Source: Haemophilus parainfluenzae
Lineage (GTDB): Bacteria; Pseudomonadota; Gammaproteobacteria; Enterobacterales; Pasteurellaceae
Assembly (NCBI RefSeq): GCF_003253005.1
Contig: NZ_QEPZ01000009.1
Coordinates: 1-64,000 of the forward strand
Direction: 5' to 3'
DNA length: 64,000 bases
Both the position numbers and the translations under genes were made by a program. The notes under the pieces were generated by a model that ran no database searches, was not told where the DNA came from, and saw only the letters and a list, made by a program, of their open reading frames with translations. Shown here piece by piece: positions 17,845 through 26,572 of the stretch (positions are counted from its first letter, which is position 1; each line of letters opens with the position of its first letter).

Positions 17845-18893
17845 TATTGTCCCCTCTTGTTGTTTAAAATAATCCAAAAGAAGAAAGGCACTCCAATAAA
17901 AGAGGTCACAATCCCCACTGGGAACAATGCACCAGGGATAATGACTTTGGATAATACCGAAGAGAGGGATAAGAATGCTGCACCGACTAACATTGCGCCC
18001 GGTAAGAAGAAACGTTGATCTTCACCAAGTAACATTCGAGCAACATGTGGTGCAACTAAGCCGATAAAGCCAATCACGCCCACAAAACTAATTGCCGTCG
18101 CCGTCATCATTGCGACAAGAACTAATACCTTGATACGTAATACTTGCAAATTGATCCCAAGACTCGCTGCACGATCTTCACCTAAACGAAGTGCGGTCAA
18201 TTTCCAAAGCTCTTTTGAAAGTAATGCTACGCATATCGTCGTCACAACAATAATGATGATTAAACTTTGCCACGTGGCTTTATTTAAGCTACCGAATAGC
18301 CAAAACAGAATTTGTTGCGAGACTTCGGGAGCCGAAATAAATTGTACTAATGAAAGTAAGGATTGAAAAATAAAGAGCAATGCAATCCCTACCAACACGA
18401 GCATTTCAGAATTAAAACGACGTTTAGACGCGAACAAGAAAAGAATCCCTGACGCAAGCATGGTCATGACAAACGCACCAATTGGCACTGCAACTTGTAC
18501 TGGTAAACCAAAACTTCCGAAAGCAATCACAACAGAAGCCCCAAAACCGGCTGCTGCAGCGAGTCCTAATGTATAAGGACTTGCCATAGGGTTATTTAAT
18601 AAGGTTTGGATCTCTGCCCCACCTACAGCCAGTGTTGCCCCGACTACAAGCGCCATCAATGCCATAGGTAAACGTAAATTATGCACAATATTGTCTATCA
18701 TTTTATCGACTTCACCGATACCGAATAACGCATTCACAACTTCAGATACCGATAGCATCGCTGGGCCTGTCATCACGTCGAGAATAAGGCTAACCATGCC
18801 AATCACAAGAAAAAATAAAATAACAAACCAGCGTTTGCGTTCAAGCTTACGCTGGTTAGCCACAATATCTGCTACAATAGAATTGTTTTTCAT
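17844..18893 (-). CDS. Iron-complex ABC transporter permease (FecCD/BtuC family)
   Basis: A 349-residue inner-membrane permease with about nine to ten hydrophobic helices. Family motifs include LRLPMALMALVVGATLAVGGAE near helix 2, NPMASPYTLGLAAAAGFGAS, and the ATPase-coupling loop GVIGFIGLVAPHVARMLLGED near residue 270. One permease gene is present, so the pore is presumably a homodimer, as in BtuC2. It lies 15 nt after the binding-protein gene and overlaps the ATPase gene by one base. Confidence 0.93.
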   Translation of the reverse strand: MKNNSIVADIVANQRKLERKRWFVILFFLVIGMVSLILDVMTGPAMLSVSEVVNALFGIGEVDKMIDNIVHNLRLPMALMALVVGATLAVGGAEIQTLLNNPMASPYTLGLAAAAGFGASVVIAFGSFGLPVQVAVPIGAFVMTMLASGILFLFASKRRFNSEMLVLVGIALLFIFQSLLSLVQFISAPEVSQQILFWLFGSLNKATWQSLIIIIVVTTICVALLSKELWKLTALRLGEDRAASLGINLQVLRIKVLVLVAMMTATAISFVGVIGFIGLVAPHVARMLLGEDQRFFLPGAMLVGAAFLSLSSVLSKVIIPGALFPVGIVTSFIGVPFFFWIILNNKRGQ

Positions 18894-18908
18894 TGATTAG
18901 TATTTCCC

Positions 18909-20024
18909 TTATTTGGTTTCTGGGAAAAGATAAATCGTACCTTCCGGGGTAACCGGTAAGTAGTTTTTATAGAAGTTTAAGTAAGTTTGTTGTGGATCTA
19001 AATCTTTAAACAGATCAGGATACGCTGCTTTAGCTACAAACTGAACGGAAGCACTGTCTGATAAAGTACGAGAGTTCGCATGATATGCGGCATAAACACG
19101 ATTATTTTTCACAGCCGGTAATTCTGCCCAGCCTGCACGTTGTTTGAATCCATTTAAACGACGTTCCGCTTCTGCTTTTTCAATACCAAAGCCCATTACC
19201 ATGCCTTCTTGATTTTTCTTCAATTCAGTTTCACGGCCGGTAATAATAATCGCATCCGGTTTCGCGGCTAATACTTTTTCTGCAGCTAATGTGCCCCATT
19301 TACCGATTTCTGCAGGTGCAACGTTTTCTGCGCCTACAAGGCTAATCATAGAGCCCCACATGCTTGAGAAGAATGTCACCCCTTGTTCAGCAGGGCCACC
19401 ACGACCAAACTCGACATACACTTTCGGTTGTTTTGCTAATTTCGCATTTTTAACCGTCGTTTGAATATGTTCTACAATATCTTTGTATTCTTTAGCCATT
19501 TTCGCAGCACGATCTTTCTGCCCCGTCAATTGACCAATAATTTCCGTTGATTTGATGTGTTTATCTAAGGTTTGAGCGTTGTAATCTAATACAACAATTG
19601 GAATACCAGCTTCATTGATCGCATCTAAATCAGATCCTAGCATTTCGTACTGCCAATCGGCTAAGACTAAAAGATCAGGTTTTAATGAAAGCACTTTTTC
19701 CACAGAGAACGTACCTTCCTCTACTTCACCCACATCATCTAATTGATTCAATTTTGGCACCGCTTTGCTGAATAACTCCCAGCTTGCTGGTGCCCAAGAA
19801 GACCAGACTTTCTTAGAAAAACCGACAACGTTATCTAAAGCTTTGTCACCACCAACTGCCATATAATCTTGGTAATAGAAACCAAGTACCACGCGTTTTG
19901 CCGGTAAATCTACAGTGACTTCACGATCAAGTATATCTTTTACTTTCACGGGATCAGCATTGGCAAAACCAGCACTTAAACCAAGAATGGTAGTAATCGC
20001 TAAAGTTGAAAAACGTCTTTTCAT
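18909..20024 (-). CDS. Periplasmic substrate-binding protein, iron-complex ABC transporter (FepB/TroA-like fold)
   Basis: A 371-residue binding protein with a cleavable signal peptide (MKRRFSTLAITTILGLSAG, cleaved near FANA). It has the class III fold indicated by KVKDILDREVTVDLPAKRVV, then VLSLKPDLLVLADWQ in lobe one and VLAAKPDAIIITGRE in lobe two, joined by a long helix. Start 20024 has a perfect AGGAGG 8 nt upstream. It is the first gene of a minus-strand operon (binding protein, permease, ATPase, pseudoazurin). A Fur-type box precedes it at 20063-20077. The ligand is unknown: ferric siderophore, haem or another iron chelate. Confidence 0.9.
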   Translation of the reverse strand: MKRRFSTLAITTILGLSAGFANADPVKVKDILDREVTVDLPAKRVVLGFYYQDYMAVGGDKALDNVVGFSKKVWSSWAPASWELFSKAVPKLNQLDDVGEVEEGTFSVEKVLSLKPDLLVLADWQYEMLGSDLDAINEAGIPIVVLDYNAQTLDKHIKSTEIIGQLTGQKDRAAKMAKEYKDIVEHIQTTVKNAKLAKQPKVYVEFGRGGPAEQGVTFFSSMWGSMISLVGAENVAPAEIGKWGTLAAEKVLAAKPDAIIITGRETELKKNQEGMVMGFGIEKAEAERRLNGFKQRAGWAELPAVKNNRVYAAYHANSRTLSDSASVQFVAKAAYPDLFKDLDPQQTYLNFYKNYLPVTPEGTIYLFPETK

Positions 20025-20062
20025 AAGAAAAACCTCCTGAGCAAAATTAAACAATTAAAAAA

Positions 20063-20077
20063 TGATAATAATTATCG
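20063..20077. promoter_or_regulatory. Fur box upstream of the iron ABC operon
   Basis: TGATAATAATTATCG matches the 7-1-7 Fur consensus TGATAATNATTATCA at 13 of 14 specified positions. It lies about 39 bp upstream of the substrate-binding protein start, over the expected promoter. It predicts repression when iron is plentiful. Confidence 0.85.
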
Positions 20078-20125
20078 GTGTACATAATAGAGAAAACGAT
20101 TGCTAAACTCAACTCAGGCGTTTAA

Positions 20126-21265
20126 TTATTCTTCGTAAGCTTCGTCAGTTAACGTTTTTAAGAATGCCTCTAACGCATTAATCTCTTCATCTGTAAGCGG
20201 TTTGGCTTTTAAAACATCAGGATTAATGGTTGGAGCATATTCGGCTTTATCCCACGCTTTTCCTGTTTCAGGATTAATTTTACGATTAGGATTATTAAAA
20301 CTGTCTTTAAATAGCAAAACGGTTTTTAAATCACGGAAAACGCCGTTATGCATATAAGGTGCTGTGACACCAATGTTACGCAATGTTGGCACTTTAAATT
20401 TACCTTTTTGCTTTTCATCGCCTTTTACCATTGGATTATCCAACAATCCATTATCCACATAATCAGCTGCGAGTTTATTAAACTTAATTAACGCTTGGTT
20501 ACTTGGCACGCCGATATTGTAATAGCGATAATTCGTAAAGGTTTCTTTTGCAGAATTCGCATCACTTGATTGATGGCAGTTACTGCAGTTTGTTCGTGTT
20601 TTATCGAAAAATAATGCCTTACCTTCCGCTTCAAGTACGGTCAATTCCGCTTCATTTTTTAATGCACGATCATATTTTGAAGAGAATTGCGCAAATAATT
20701 CATGCTTTTCGAACTCCGCAATAGCTTTTTCCATAATAGCATAGATTTTGTCGGTATCAGCCCAAATACTTTCACCATAAATATCCGTAATTGCCTTGTA
20801 ATAAATTGAATTCGCTTTTAGACGTTCGACAATCGATTTTTTATCTGGCATGCCCATTTCCACTGGATTAATAGGTGGACCACCTGCTTGCTCGGCTAAA
20901 TCTTTTGCACGCCCATCCCAGAATTGTCCGCCAACATAATCTTGAATTTTTTCATCAAAATGAAAATCTGGTGAAAACATCGCATAAAGTGCGGTGTTGG
21001 CATTGCGATTACCATGAAGATGCGGATTATCCCCCTCGGAGACCATTTGATTTGCCGAATTTTTACGTTGATCCACAAAGGCCGTCCCCGGATTGTGACA
21101 AGTTGAACAGCTTTGTGTTTTATTAAAAGAAAGTGATTTATCAAAAAACAGAACTTCGCCCAATCCTTGATAATTCAATTCTTTTTCCTTAGCTTGATCA
21201 GCTAAGGCATAATTGCTCTGCATCAAAGGTGCAAACAATAAAATAGAAAGCCATTTTTTTTGCAT
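20126..21265 (-). CDS. Di-haem cytochrome c peroxidase (CcpA/MauG family)
   Basis: A 379-residue periplasmic enzyme with a signal peptide (residues 1-21, ending NYALA) and two haem-binding CxxCH motifs: CSTCH near residue 50 and CSNCH near residue 225. Family signatures include GEVLFFDKSLSFNKTQSC, GGQFWDGRAKDLAEQAGGPP, and FKVPTLRNIGVTAPYMHNGVF. Bacterial CCPs reduce hydrogen peroxide to water using electrons from a small cytochrome or a cupredoxin. Both kinds of donor are encoded nearby (14636 and 16624), which makes a local electron chain plausible. Start 21265 has GGAGA upstream. The Fur box lies between this gene and the ABC operon, so CCP may be transcribed separately. Confidence 0.92.
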   Translation of the reverse strand: MQKKWLSILLFAPLMQSNYALADQAKEKELNYQGLGEVLFFDKSLSFNKTQSCSTCHNPGTAFVDQRKNSANQMVSEGDNPHLHGNRNANTALYAMFSPDFHFDEKIQDYVGGQFWDGRAKDLAEQAGGPPINPVEMGMPDKKSIVERLKANSIYYKAITDIYGESIWADTDKIYAIMEKAIAEFEKHELFAQFSSKYDRALKNEAELTVLEAEGKALFFDKTRTNCSNCHQSSDANSAKETFTNYRYYNIGVPSNQALIKFNKLAADYVDNGLLDNPMVKGDEKQKGKFKVPTLRNIGVTAPYMHNGVFRDLKTVLLFKDSFNNPNRKINPETGKAWDKAEYAPTINPDVLKAKPLTDEEINALEAFLKTLTDEAYEE

Positions 21266-21292
21266 TGTGTTCTCCAAATATTCAAATTACAG

Positions 21293-21328
21293 ATAAAAAA
21301 ATAATCCAACAAAGCTTTGCTGGATTAT
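21293..21328 (-). terminator. Rho-independent terminator after mltB
   Basis: On the minus strand ATAATCCA (21328-21321) pairs with TGGATTAT (21308-21301) around a CAAAG/CTTTG inner stem, followed by a run of T. It lies 18 nt after the mltB stop. Confidence 0.8.
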
Positions 21329-21345
21329 AAAAGGAAAATAATTTT

Positions 21346-22458
21346 CTACAAGCCGGTGGCCATCTTAATGCGATCAGCAAACATACCGATGCTCACGCCG
21401 AAGTAATTTGATTTGTTCCAATCTAAAATCGTGCGATAGTTATTGGAGACCAAGAATGCGCGACCAACTTCTTTATCGGGACGAACTAACCAAAGATCAG
21501 CTTGAGAAAGCGCGGCAAGTTTATCTTGTTCTTGTTGGCTAAAGCTTGCTAAAGTGACGCCTTTAGACTGCCAGTCGCTGAGTGAACGAGCTTTGTTTTT
21601 CTCAATACCTGAAAGTGATAAATCTAATGGTTGATTTAATGTGACTTCTACACCCCAAGGCAATTTGTTATCCCAACCTACAGTGTGAAGATAATTTGCA
21701 ATTGAAGCAAACGCATCAAATTGGCTTGTCCAAATATCCTTCACGCCATCATTATTACCATCTGCCGCATAGTTTAAGAATGCACTTGGCATAAATTGAG
21801 TTTGTCCCATTGCGCCCGCCCAAGAACCTAACATTCTGTGACGTTGAATATGATCACGTTCTAACATTTTCATCGCATTCACAAATTCTTTACTGAATAA
21901 GGCTTCACGTCTGCCGTCAAAGGCTAATGTAGCTAAAGCGGAAAGCACATCATAGCTACCTTGGTAGTGACCAAAGCTACTTTCCATTCCCCATAAGGCA
22001 AGGATATATTCCTGTTGAACACCATAACGTTGGCTTGCTTGTTGTAATGGTGCTTGGACTTCCCAATAACGCTCTTCGGCAATATCCACTTTGTTTTGAG
22101 TCAGTACTTTATTCAAATAATTGGTTGTGCCGTTTGGATTGGGTAACTGTGGTTTATCTGCATTACGCTGACTTCTACCCGCTTGTGCACGATCTAAATC
22201 CACGGCCTTTTGCATATACTGAATATTATTTTGTGCATTCAATACTGACAACGAGACGCCTTCGGCAGCCGCTTTACCTTTTAAGAACTGTACATAATCA
22301 TTAAAGTTATCTAAAGTTCTTGGTTTGCTATAAACAGCATTACTGCTTACTGATGGAATACTTTTTGTTGATGATGTTGTCGTAGTACTGCTTGAACAAC
22401 CGACTAATAAAAGTGCGGTCGATAATGCAGTCATTTTTAACGTTGAGATTAAATTCAT
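21346..22458 (-). CDS. mltB: Membrane-bound lytic murein transglycosylase B
   Basis: MltB cleaves the glycan strand of peptidoglycan with anhydromuramic acid formation, acting from the inner leaflet of the outer membrane. The 370-residue protein starts with a lipoprotein signal (TALSTALLLVGC). The catalytic glutamate lies in ILALWGMESSFGHYQG. Other SLT-family motifs are AGAMGQTQFMPSAFLNYAADG and IANYLHTVGWDN. Start 22458 has AAGGAAAAC upstream and gives a clean lipoprotein signal; the 8-residue longer frame does not. It is the last gene after a glycosyltransferase cluster, 32 nt downstream of it. Confidence 0.94.
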   Translation of the reverse strand: MNLISTLKMTALSTALLLVGCSSSTTTTSSTKSIPSVSSNAVYSKPRTLDNFNDYVQFLKGKAAAEGVSLSVLNAQNNIQYMQKAVDLDRAQAGRSQRNADKPQLPNPNGTTNYLNKVLTQNKVDIAEERYWEVQAPLQQASQRYGVQQEYILALWGMESSFGHYQGSYDVLSALATLAFDGRREALFSKEFVNAMKMLERDHIQRHRMLGSWAGAMGQTQFMPSAFLNYAADGNNDGVKDIWTSQFDAFASIANYLHTVGWDNKLPWGVEVTLNQPLDLSLSGIEKNKARSLSDWQSKGVTLASFSQQEQDKLAALSQADLWLVRPDKEVGRAFLVSNNYRTILDWNKSNYFGVSIGMFADRIKMATGL

Positions 22459-22490
22459 TTGTTTTCCTTTTTTCGTTATCAATATAGTTA

Positions 22491-23294
22491 TTATTTACGT
22501 AAGAATTGATTATAAACCGCTTTTAATAATGAGGTTGGTAGCAAGCGAGAACCAGAACGCAAGGCAAAGGTGAATAGGCCAGAAAATAAGTCTTGAATAC
22601 CTAAGCGGTGCTTCAATTTAAATAAACGCCATTCTGCTTTCGCTTGGTTTAAACCACGACGACGCCCTACCATGCCATTACCCACGCGGGCATAAACTAA
22701 AATGTCCGGCAAGTTTGCCACTTTTTGACCTTGTGCCACAAGCTTAATCCACAGGTAATAATCTTCCTGTAAATCTTCATATCCACCACAATTAATGACC
22801 GCACTTTTTTGATACGCGACTGTCATGTGATTGAACGGGCAACGTTTTTGCGTAAATTTAACGATATATTGTGCTTCAGTCGGCACATTACGATATGCCA
22901 CGATGTCTTGAATATTTTCGCCAAACTCAGCAATCTGCCCACCGAAAATAATCGTATCCGGATTTTGCTCAATAAACGCCACTTGTTTCGCAAAACGTTC
23001 TGGCACACAAATATCATCGGTGTCCATACGGAAAACCCAATCATGTGAACAATGTTTCAATCCTTCATTGAGTGCTTTGCCTAAGCCTAAGTTCTTTGGC
23101 AACTTCACTAAGTTTAAGGGTAATTTGGTTTCAAATTCAGCAACCACGGCTTCCAATTCTGGCGTTACCGCACCGTCAAACACCAACACAATCTCATCTG
23201 CAGGGTGGGTTTGAGCCACTAAACTTTCAAAACATTCTCTTAAATATTGTGGATTTTCCTTAAAGTATAAGGACATTAAAACTGAAAATTTCAT
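22491..23294 (-). CDS. Family 2 glycosyltransferase (LOS/surface glycan, Lsg-like)
   Basis: A 267-residue cytosolic GT-A enzyme. The N-terminal nucleotide-sugar fold is seen in FSVLMSLYFKENPQYLRECF and DEIVLVFDG, with the metal-binding DTDD in VFRMDTDDICVPERF. A later YEDLQEDYYLWIKL matches the acceptor and catalytic ED region. It resembles the Haemophilus lsg-type lipooligosaccharide transferases, but the sugar and linkage cannot be assigned. It is the fourth gene of a minus-strand glycan cluster (25398 to 22491), 22 nt after the preceding transferase. Confidence 0.88.
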   Translation of the reverse strand: MKFSVLMSLYFKENPQYLRECFESLVAQTHPADEIVLVFDGAVTPELEAVVAEFETKLPLNLVKLPKNLGLGKALNEGLKHCSHDWVFRMDTDDICVPERFAKQVAFIEQNPDTIIFGGQIAEFGENIQDIVAYRNVPTEAQYIVKFTQKRCPFNHMTVAYQKSAVINCGGYEDLQEDYYLWIKLVAQGQKVANLPDILVYARVGNGMVGRRRGLNQAKAEWRLFKLKHRLGIQDLFSGLFTFALRSGSRLLPTSLLKAVYNQFLRK

Positions 23295-23316
23295 ACTTCT
23301 CTATCTAATAAGTTAT

Positions 23317-24198
23317 CTACATAAACCGTTTCAAATTAATTGCCAATTTAGGTGAAATTAGAACCACAAAGGCAATAATTAGCTGCTTAATACTTTTCGT
23401 TAATTTAAAAATCTCAAAATAGTAAAAAGCGGCTTTACGTGATAAATTCATAACATGTGGGTAAGCCAACATATATTGTGCGTTGATAGCAAAATTCTTT
23501 TCTTGCTCTGCCGTTTTCACATAATTTTCACGGATATAATCAATCGCTTTTTGCGTATTAGTCGTATCCGTTGATACGCTAGAACGCTTAGTATGGAACG
23601 TACAATAAGTTAATGGTTCTGCTACTTTGCACGCTTTAAACGTTGGCTCTTGCACAAGTTTCAGCAAGAAATCATAATCTTCCAATGAACGAAGTGCGGT
23701 CGATAATCCGCCAATTTTTAAAAACAGATCTTTTTTCACCCCAATCATCGGCATACCGCCGATTTTATTTGCCAGTAAAATTCGCTCAACGCTGATCTCT
23801 TGTGGCTCAATTGGGTTGGTCACATAGCTAAAACCTTCATTGACCATTTCACATTTGGCCGGATGGTAAACAAAGTTAATATTGGCATGATCGGAAATAA
23901 TATCCGCCAATTTTTGACATTTGTCGTTAGCAAAACGATCATCATCATCAAGGAATAACAACCATTCATTATCGGCATTTCTTGCCCCGATATTACGACT
24001 TTCTGCGGCACCTTGATTAGTTTCGTTACGAATGACTTTAACTGCAAATGGATAAGATTGTGTCACTTCAACAGGCTCTTTCGAGCAATCATCCACAATC
24101 ACCACATCAAAATTATAGGTGGTTTGTTTGGTTAAACTTTCCAATAACACTGGAATTTCTTCTTTCCGATTATAAGAAGGCACGATGATACTAAACAT
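23317..24198 (-). CDS. Family 2 glycosyltransferase
   Basis: A 293-residue GT-A glycosyltransferase. It has FSIIVPSYNRKEEIPVLLESL, the nucleotide-binding VVIVDDCS, the metal-binding DDDD in WLLFLDDDDRFAND, and a catalytic LEDYDFLLKLV. The start at 24198 has AGGAG 10 nt upstream and overlaps the polymerase-like gene by 8 nt; the longer frame to 24249 would overlap more and lacks a signal. A C-terminal basic, partly hydrophobic stretch (ending LIIAFVVLISPKLAINLKRFM) may attach it to the membrane. Substrate unknown. Confidence 0.88.
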   Translation of the reverse strand: MFSIIVPSYNRKEEIPVLLESLTKQTTYNFDVVIVDDCSKEPVEVTQSYPFAVKVIRNETNQGAAESRNIGARNADNEWLLFLDDDDRFANDKCQKLADIISDHANINFVYHPAKCEMVNEGFSYVTNPIEPQEISVERILLANKIGGMPMIGVKKDLFLKIGGLSTALRSLEDYDFLLKLVQEPTFKACKVAEPLTYCTFHTKRSSVSTDTTNTQKAIDYIRENYVKTAEQEKNFAINAQYMLAYPHVMNLSRKAAFYYFEIFKLTKSIKQLIIAFVVLISPKLAINLKRFM

Positions 24199-25390
24199 CT
24201 TTCGGCTCCTTTTGTTTAAATAAAATAAGCTGTTTACCGTGAGTGCCAAAAAGCGATAAGAACATTAACATGACAAACATAATGCCGGGGAAAGCAAAGG
24301 TATCGGCTTTGATATTACAGAATGCCAAAATCACAAAGGCAGAAAGAATAAATTTCCAACTGCCATCAAACCAATTTAAGGCGACTTTGCGTACAAAATA
24401 GAATGTCACGGCAAAACACACTAAAGCATAAGACACGCCACCATAAAGAATTTGGCGTAAGAAACCAGAATCCGTATGCCCATAGTAACGGCCAACTTCT
24501 AACTCACCGGTCATATACATACCATCGCCATAAATAAACTGTTTAAGTGTTGGCATGAAGAGATGGTTTTTCATCAACGTATCGGTTGACGAACTGACAA
24601 ATCCTGCTCCGTGTAATAAATTAATCACCGGTTCTAAAGCATGTGCAACATAAGGATTTTCTGGTAAGAAATACGCCAATAACAATACCAAAATAGCAAA
24701 TGCAATGAGTGATGGCACATAACGCCATTTGAAATACACCAAAATGCTCACAACTGATAACAGAAGGAATGTACGTCCTGAAATTAATCCGATACATAGC
24801 ATAAAAAACACTAAAATACTTGGAAGTGTATTATGTTTAGCGTTGTAAGCCAGTAAGAAATGCAACAGTATTAAATAGAATAAACTCAGTTGGAAAAAGG
24901 CGGTTGCGGTGATGTTATATAAGCGATATTCCTGCTCTGAACCATAAAAACGTGCGGGCAACACCGCATTGGTCGAAAGCAAGAAATCGATCATAAATGA
25001 TGCGCCAAGCAAGCCAATGATGCCCACTACAAATTGCACTACCACACCAAGTTGTAAATCACGCACCACGTTCTGTTGACCATTTACATTGGCATAGAAA
25101 GCATTATAAAGTCCCACACCAAAGATAAATAAAATCAGCGCTTTCACATACATAATGATGACGGAAAAATCTCGTGTACCATTGACTAAAAGCGGAATCA
25201 CGCTAAATGCAATCAGCCCAATGATAACGGCTAAACTATCCAATGGCACGGTGATGCCTTGGGGTTTCTGTTTTTTAAGGTATTGATAAGCCAGTACAGC
25301 CAATGCTGCTAAACCCGCGACGAATGACATTCGTACGACATGAAATAGCCAAGGATCGTAAAGATAAAAAAGATTAAAAAGTGCGGTCAT
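24191..25390 (-). CDS. Wzy/WaaL-type O-antigen polymerase or ligase-like membrane protein
   Basis: A 399-residue inner-membrane protein with about eleven hydrophobic segments and a long periplasmic loop near residues 255-315. That loop includes FIYGDGMYMTGELEVGRYYGHTDSGFLRQILYGGV, a pattern seen in Wzy polymerases and related O-antigen ligases. It would join glycan units on a lipid carrier, or to lipid A-core, at the periplasmic face. Sequence cannot separate polymerase from ligase. The start codon is immediately followed by an uptake signal, so codons 2-4 read ACC GCA CTT. Position among three glycosyltransferases supports a surface-glycan role. Confidence 0.75.
   Translation of the reverse strand: MTALFNLFYLYDPWLFHVVRMSFVAGLAALAVLAYQYLKKQKPQGITVPLDSLAVIIGLIAFSVIPLLVNGTRDFSVIIMYVKALILFIFGVGLYNAFYANVNGQQNVVRDLQLGVVVQFVVGIIGLLGASFMIDFLLSTNAVLPARFYGSEQEYRLYNITATAFFQLSLFYLILLHFLLAYNAKHNTLPSILVFFMLCIGLISGRTFLLLSVVSILVYFKWRYVPSLIAFAILVLLLAYFLPENPYVAHALEPVINLLHGAGFVSSSTDTLMKNHLFMPTLKQFIYGDGMYMTGELEVGRYYGHTDSGFLRQILYGGVSYALVCFAVTFYFVRKVALNWFDGSWKFILSAFVILAFCNIKADTFAFPGIMFVMLMFLSLFGTHGKQLILFKQKEPKDV
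25379..25387 (-). repeat. DNA uptake signal sequence forming codons 2-4 of the polymerase-like gene
   Basis: AAGTGCGGT on the plus strand is read as ACC GCA CTT directly after the ATG at 25390-25388. The signal therefore dictates the Thr-Ala-Leu at residues 2-4. Confidence 0.9.
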
Positions 25391-25397
25391 TTTTACG

Positions 25398-26168
25398 TTA
25401 TTTTCCTAAATTCTTTTTCACTGCTAAGATTTTTTTGAGCGGATATTTAATTAATTTCTTCACTAAATTATTAGATTTTGAACCTCGAATCGCTTCCAAA
25501 TTACTCACTAATTGTGGATTTTCAATGGCCACAAGCGGACGAATCACATTGTTATTAATCTGGAATTGGGTTTCAAATAATAAGAAATCATCAGCAAGCC
25601 AAAACGGTTTTTCTTGTTCGAGTTGCTTTAAAAATGCACGTGCCGCTGATTTTTTAATTAAGTATGCTACCGTGCCTGCAAAATAACTTTTATATGGATA
25701 AGCTACGGTGACATCCCCAACTGTTTGACGTAAAAATGAGAAGGTTGTCGGATAATTAATTTCCAATTCCACATCATCAAATTCCGCAATTTTTGATTGC
25801 CCGATTAATACAATATTCGCATCGCATTTTTCGGTTAAAAGTTCGATCGTTTTTGGCGATAAATTTGAATTGAATAACGCGTCATCTTCACAGACTAACG
25901 CATAGTCATTTTCCATCACATTTTGATCTTCTACGATCTGGCGATAAACCGATAAATGGCTTAATGTACAACCAATTTCGCCTTTTGTGACGTTGCGTCC
26001 ATAATGCTGTTCAAACTTCGTTGGATTGAATACTTCAGCCAAATCATCCCACTCTTTTTGCATGGTATTAATCGCTGAAAATACAACGAAATCTACTGTA
26101 TCCGGTTGAGCAAAAAACAGCTCACGACGCTGAACATCTTTATCTAGTGAAATCAAATATTTATTCAT
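25398..26168 (-). CDS. Family 25 glycosyltransferase (LOS biosynthesis, Lic2A/Lex-like)
   Basis: A 256-residue enzyme of the GT25 group that adds galactose or similar sugars to lipooligosaccharide in Haemophilus and Neisseria. Family features: the N-terminal [31 protein letters not shown], the acidic metal-binding [11 protein letters not shown], and a late [10 protein letters not shown]. No tetranucleotide repeat tract was seen at the 5' end, so the repeat-mediated phase variation known for some relatives is not evident here. It is the first gene of the glycan cluster, with the polymerase-like gene 7 nt downstream. Confidence 0.85.
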   Translation of the reverse strand: MNKYLISLDKDVQRRELFFAQPDTVDFVVFSAINTMQKEWDDLAEVFNPTKFEQHYGRNVTKGEIGCTLSHLSVYRQIVEDQNVMENDYALVCEDDALFNSNLSPKTIELLTEKCDANIVLIGQSKIAEFDDVELEINYPTTFSFLRQTVGDVTVAYPYKSYFAGTVAYLIKKSAARAFLKQLEQEKPFWLADDFLLFETQFQINNNVIRPLVAIENPQLVSNLEAIRGSKSNNLVKKLIKYPLKKILAVKKNLGK

Positions 26169-26285
26169 AATTATCTCAAATTTGGTTTTTGCAGTATTTT
26201 GATTACAACAAACAGAAATAGTTGCAAATTATACTAAAGAAATAGTCCAATGGCATGGCTTTTAGCACAACTTTAAAAAGCCTTA

Positions 26286-26321
26286 AAAAAATAACCGCAC
26301 TTTAAATGCTTAAAGCGCGGT
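26286..26321 (-). terminator. Uptake-signal hairpin terminator after the YnhF-like gene
   Basis: ACCGCACTTTAA (26294-26305) pairs with TTAAAGCGCGGT (26310-26321) with one mismatch. On the minus strand it is followed by a T-run (26292-26286). One arm is a full uptake signal, the other a near match. Confidence 0.75.
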
Positions 26322-26356
26322 CTATTTTAAATGGATTAGTACGTTATTTCTTTCAA

Positions 26357-26437
26357 TTAGAAAATTGCAGTCGCTAAACCTACTACAACACCTAAAGAAA
26401 GCACTACAGCTAACATTGCATAACCAAAATCACTCAT
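26357..26437 (-). CDS. Small single-span membrane protein, YnhF-like
   Basis: A 26-codon ORF reading MSDFGYAMLAVVLSLGVVV then GLATAIF. It is one hydrophobic helix with a short polar N-terminus. It resembles E. coli YnhF, a 29-residue inner-membrane protein of unknown function whose gene I recall lying near purR. Here too the gene lies just upstream of purR, in divergent orientation. A GGGAAATTTAA stretch precedes the ATG, and a hairpin terminator follows about 36 nt downstream. The link to YnhF is by similarity I judge by eye, so moderate confidence. Confidence 0.65.
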   Translation of the reverse strand: MSDFGYAMLAVVLSLGVVVGLATAIF

Positions 26438-26572
26438 TTAAATTTCCCACTTGTTTAGTTAAAGATACCCCATTCTAACAATAAAGCGCGTTTTTTCAAA
26501 AATTTTTTATAATTTACTTAACCTATTTGGTTACAGTCTTTATAATGGGAAAAATTCTCTAGAGGCAAAATT

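Noticed and set aside
17071-20024. The FecBCD-type operon as the Haemophilus molybdate/tungstate (Mol) system.
   Set aside because: A near-perfect Fur box precedes it and pseudoazurin follows it; iron is the better call, though the ligand is unproven.
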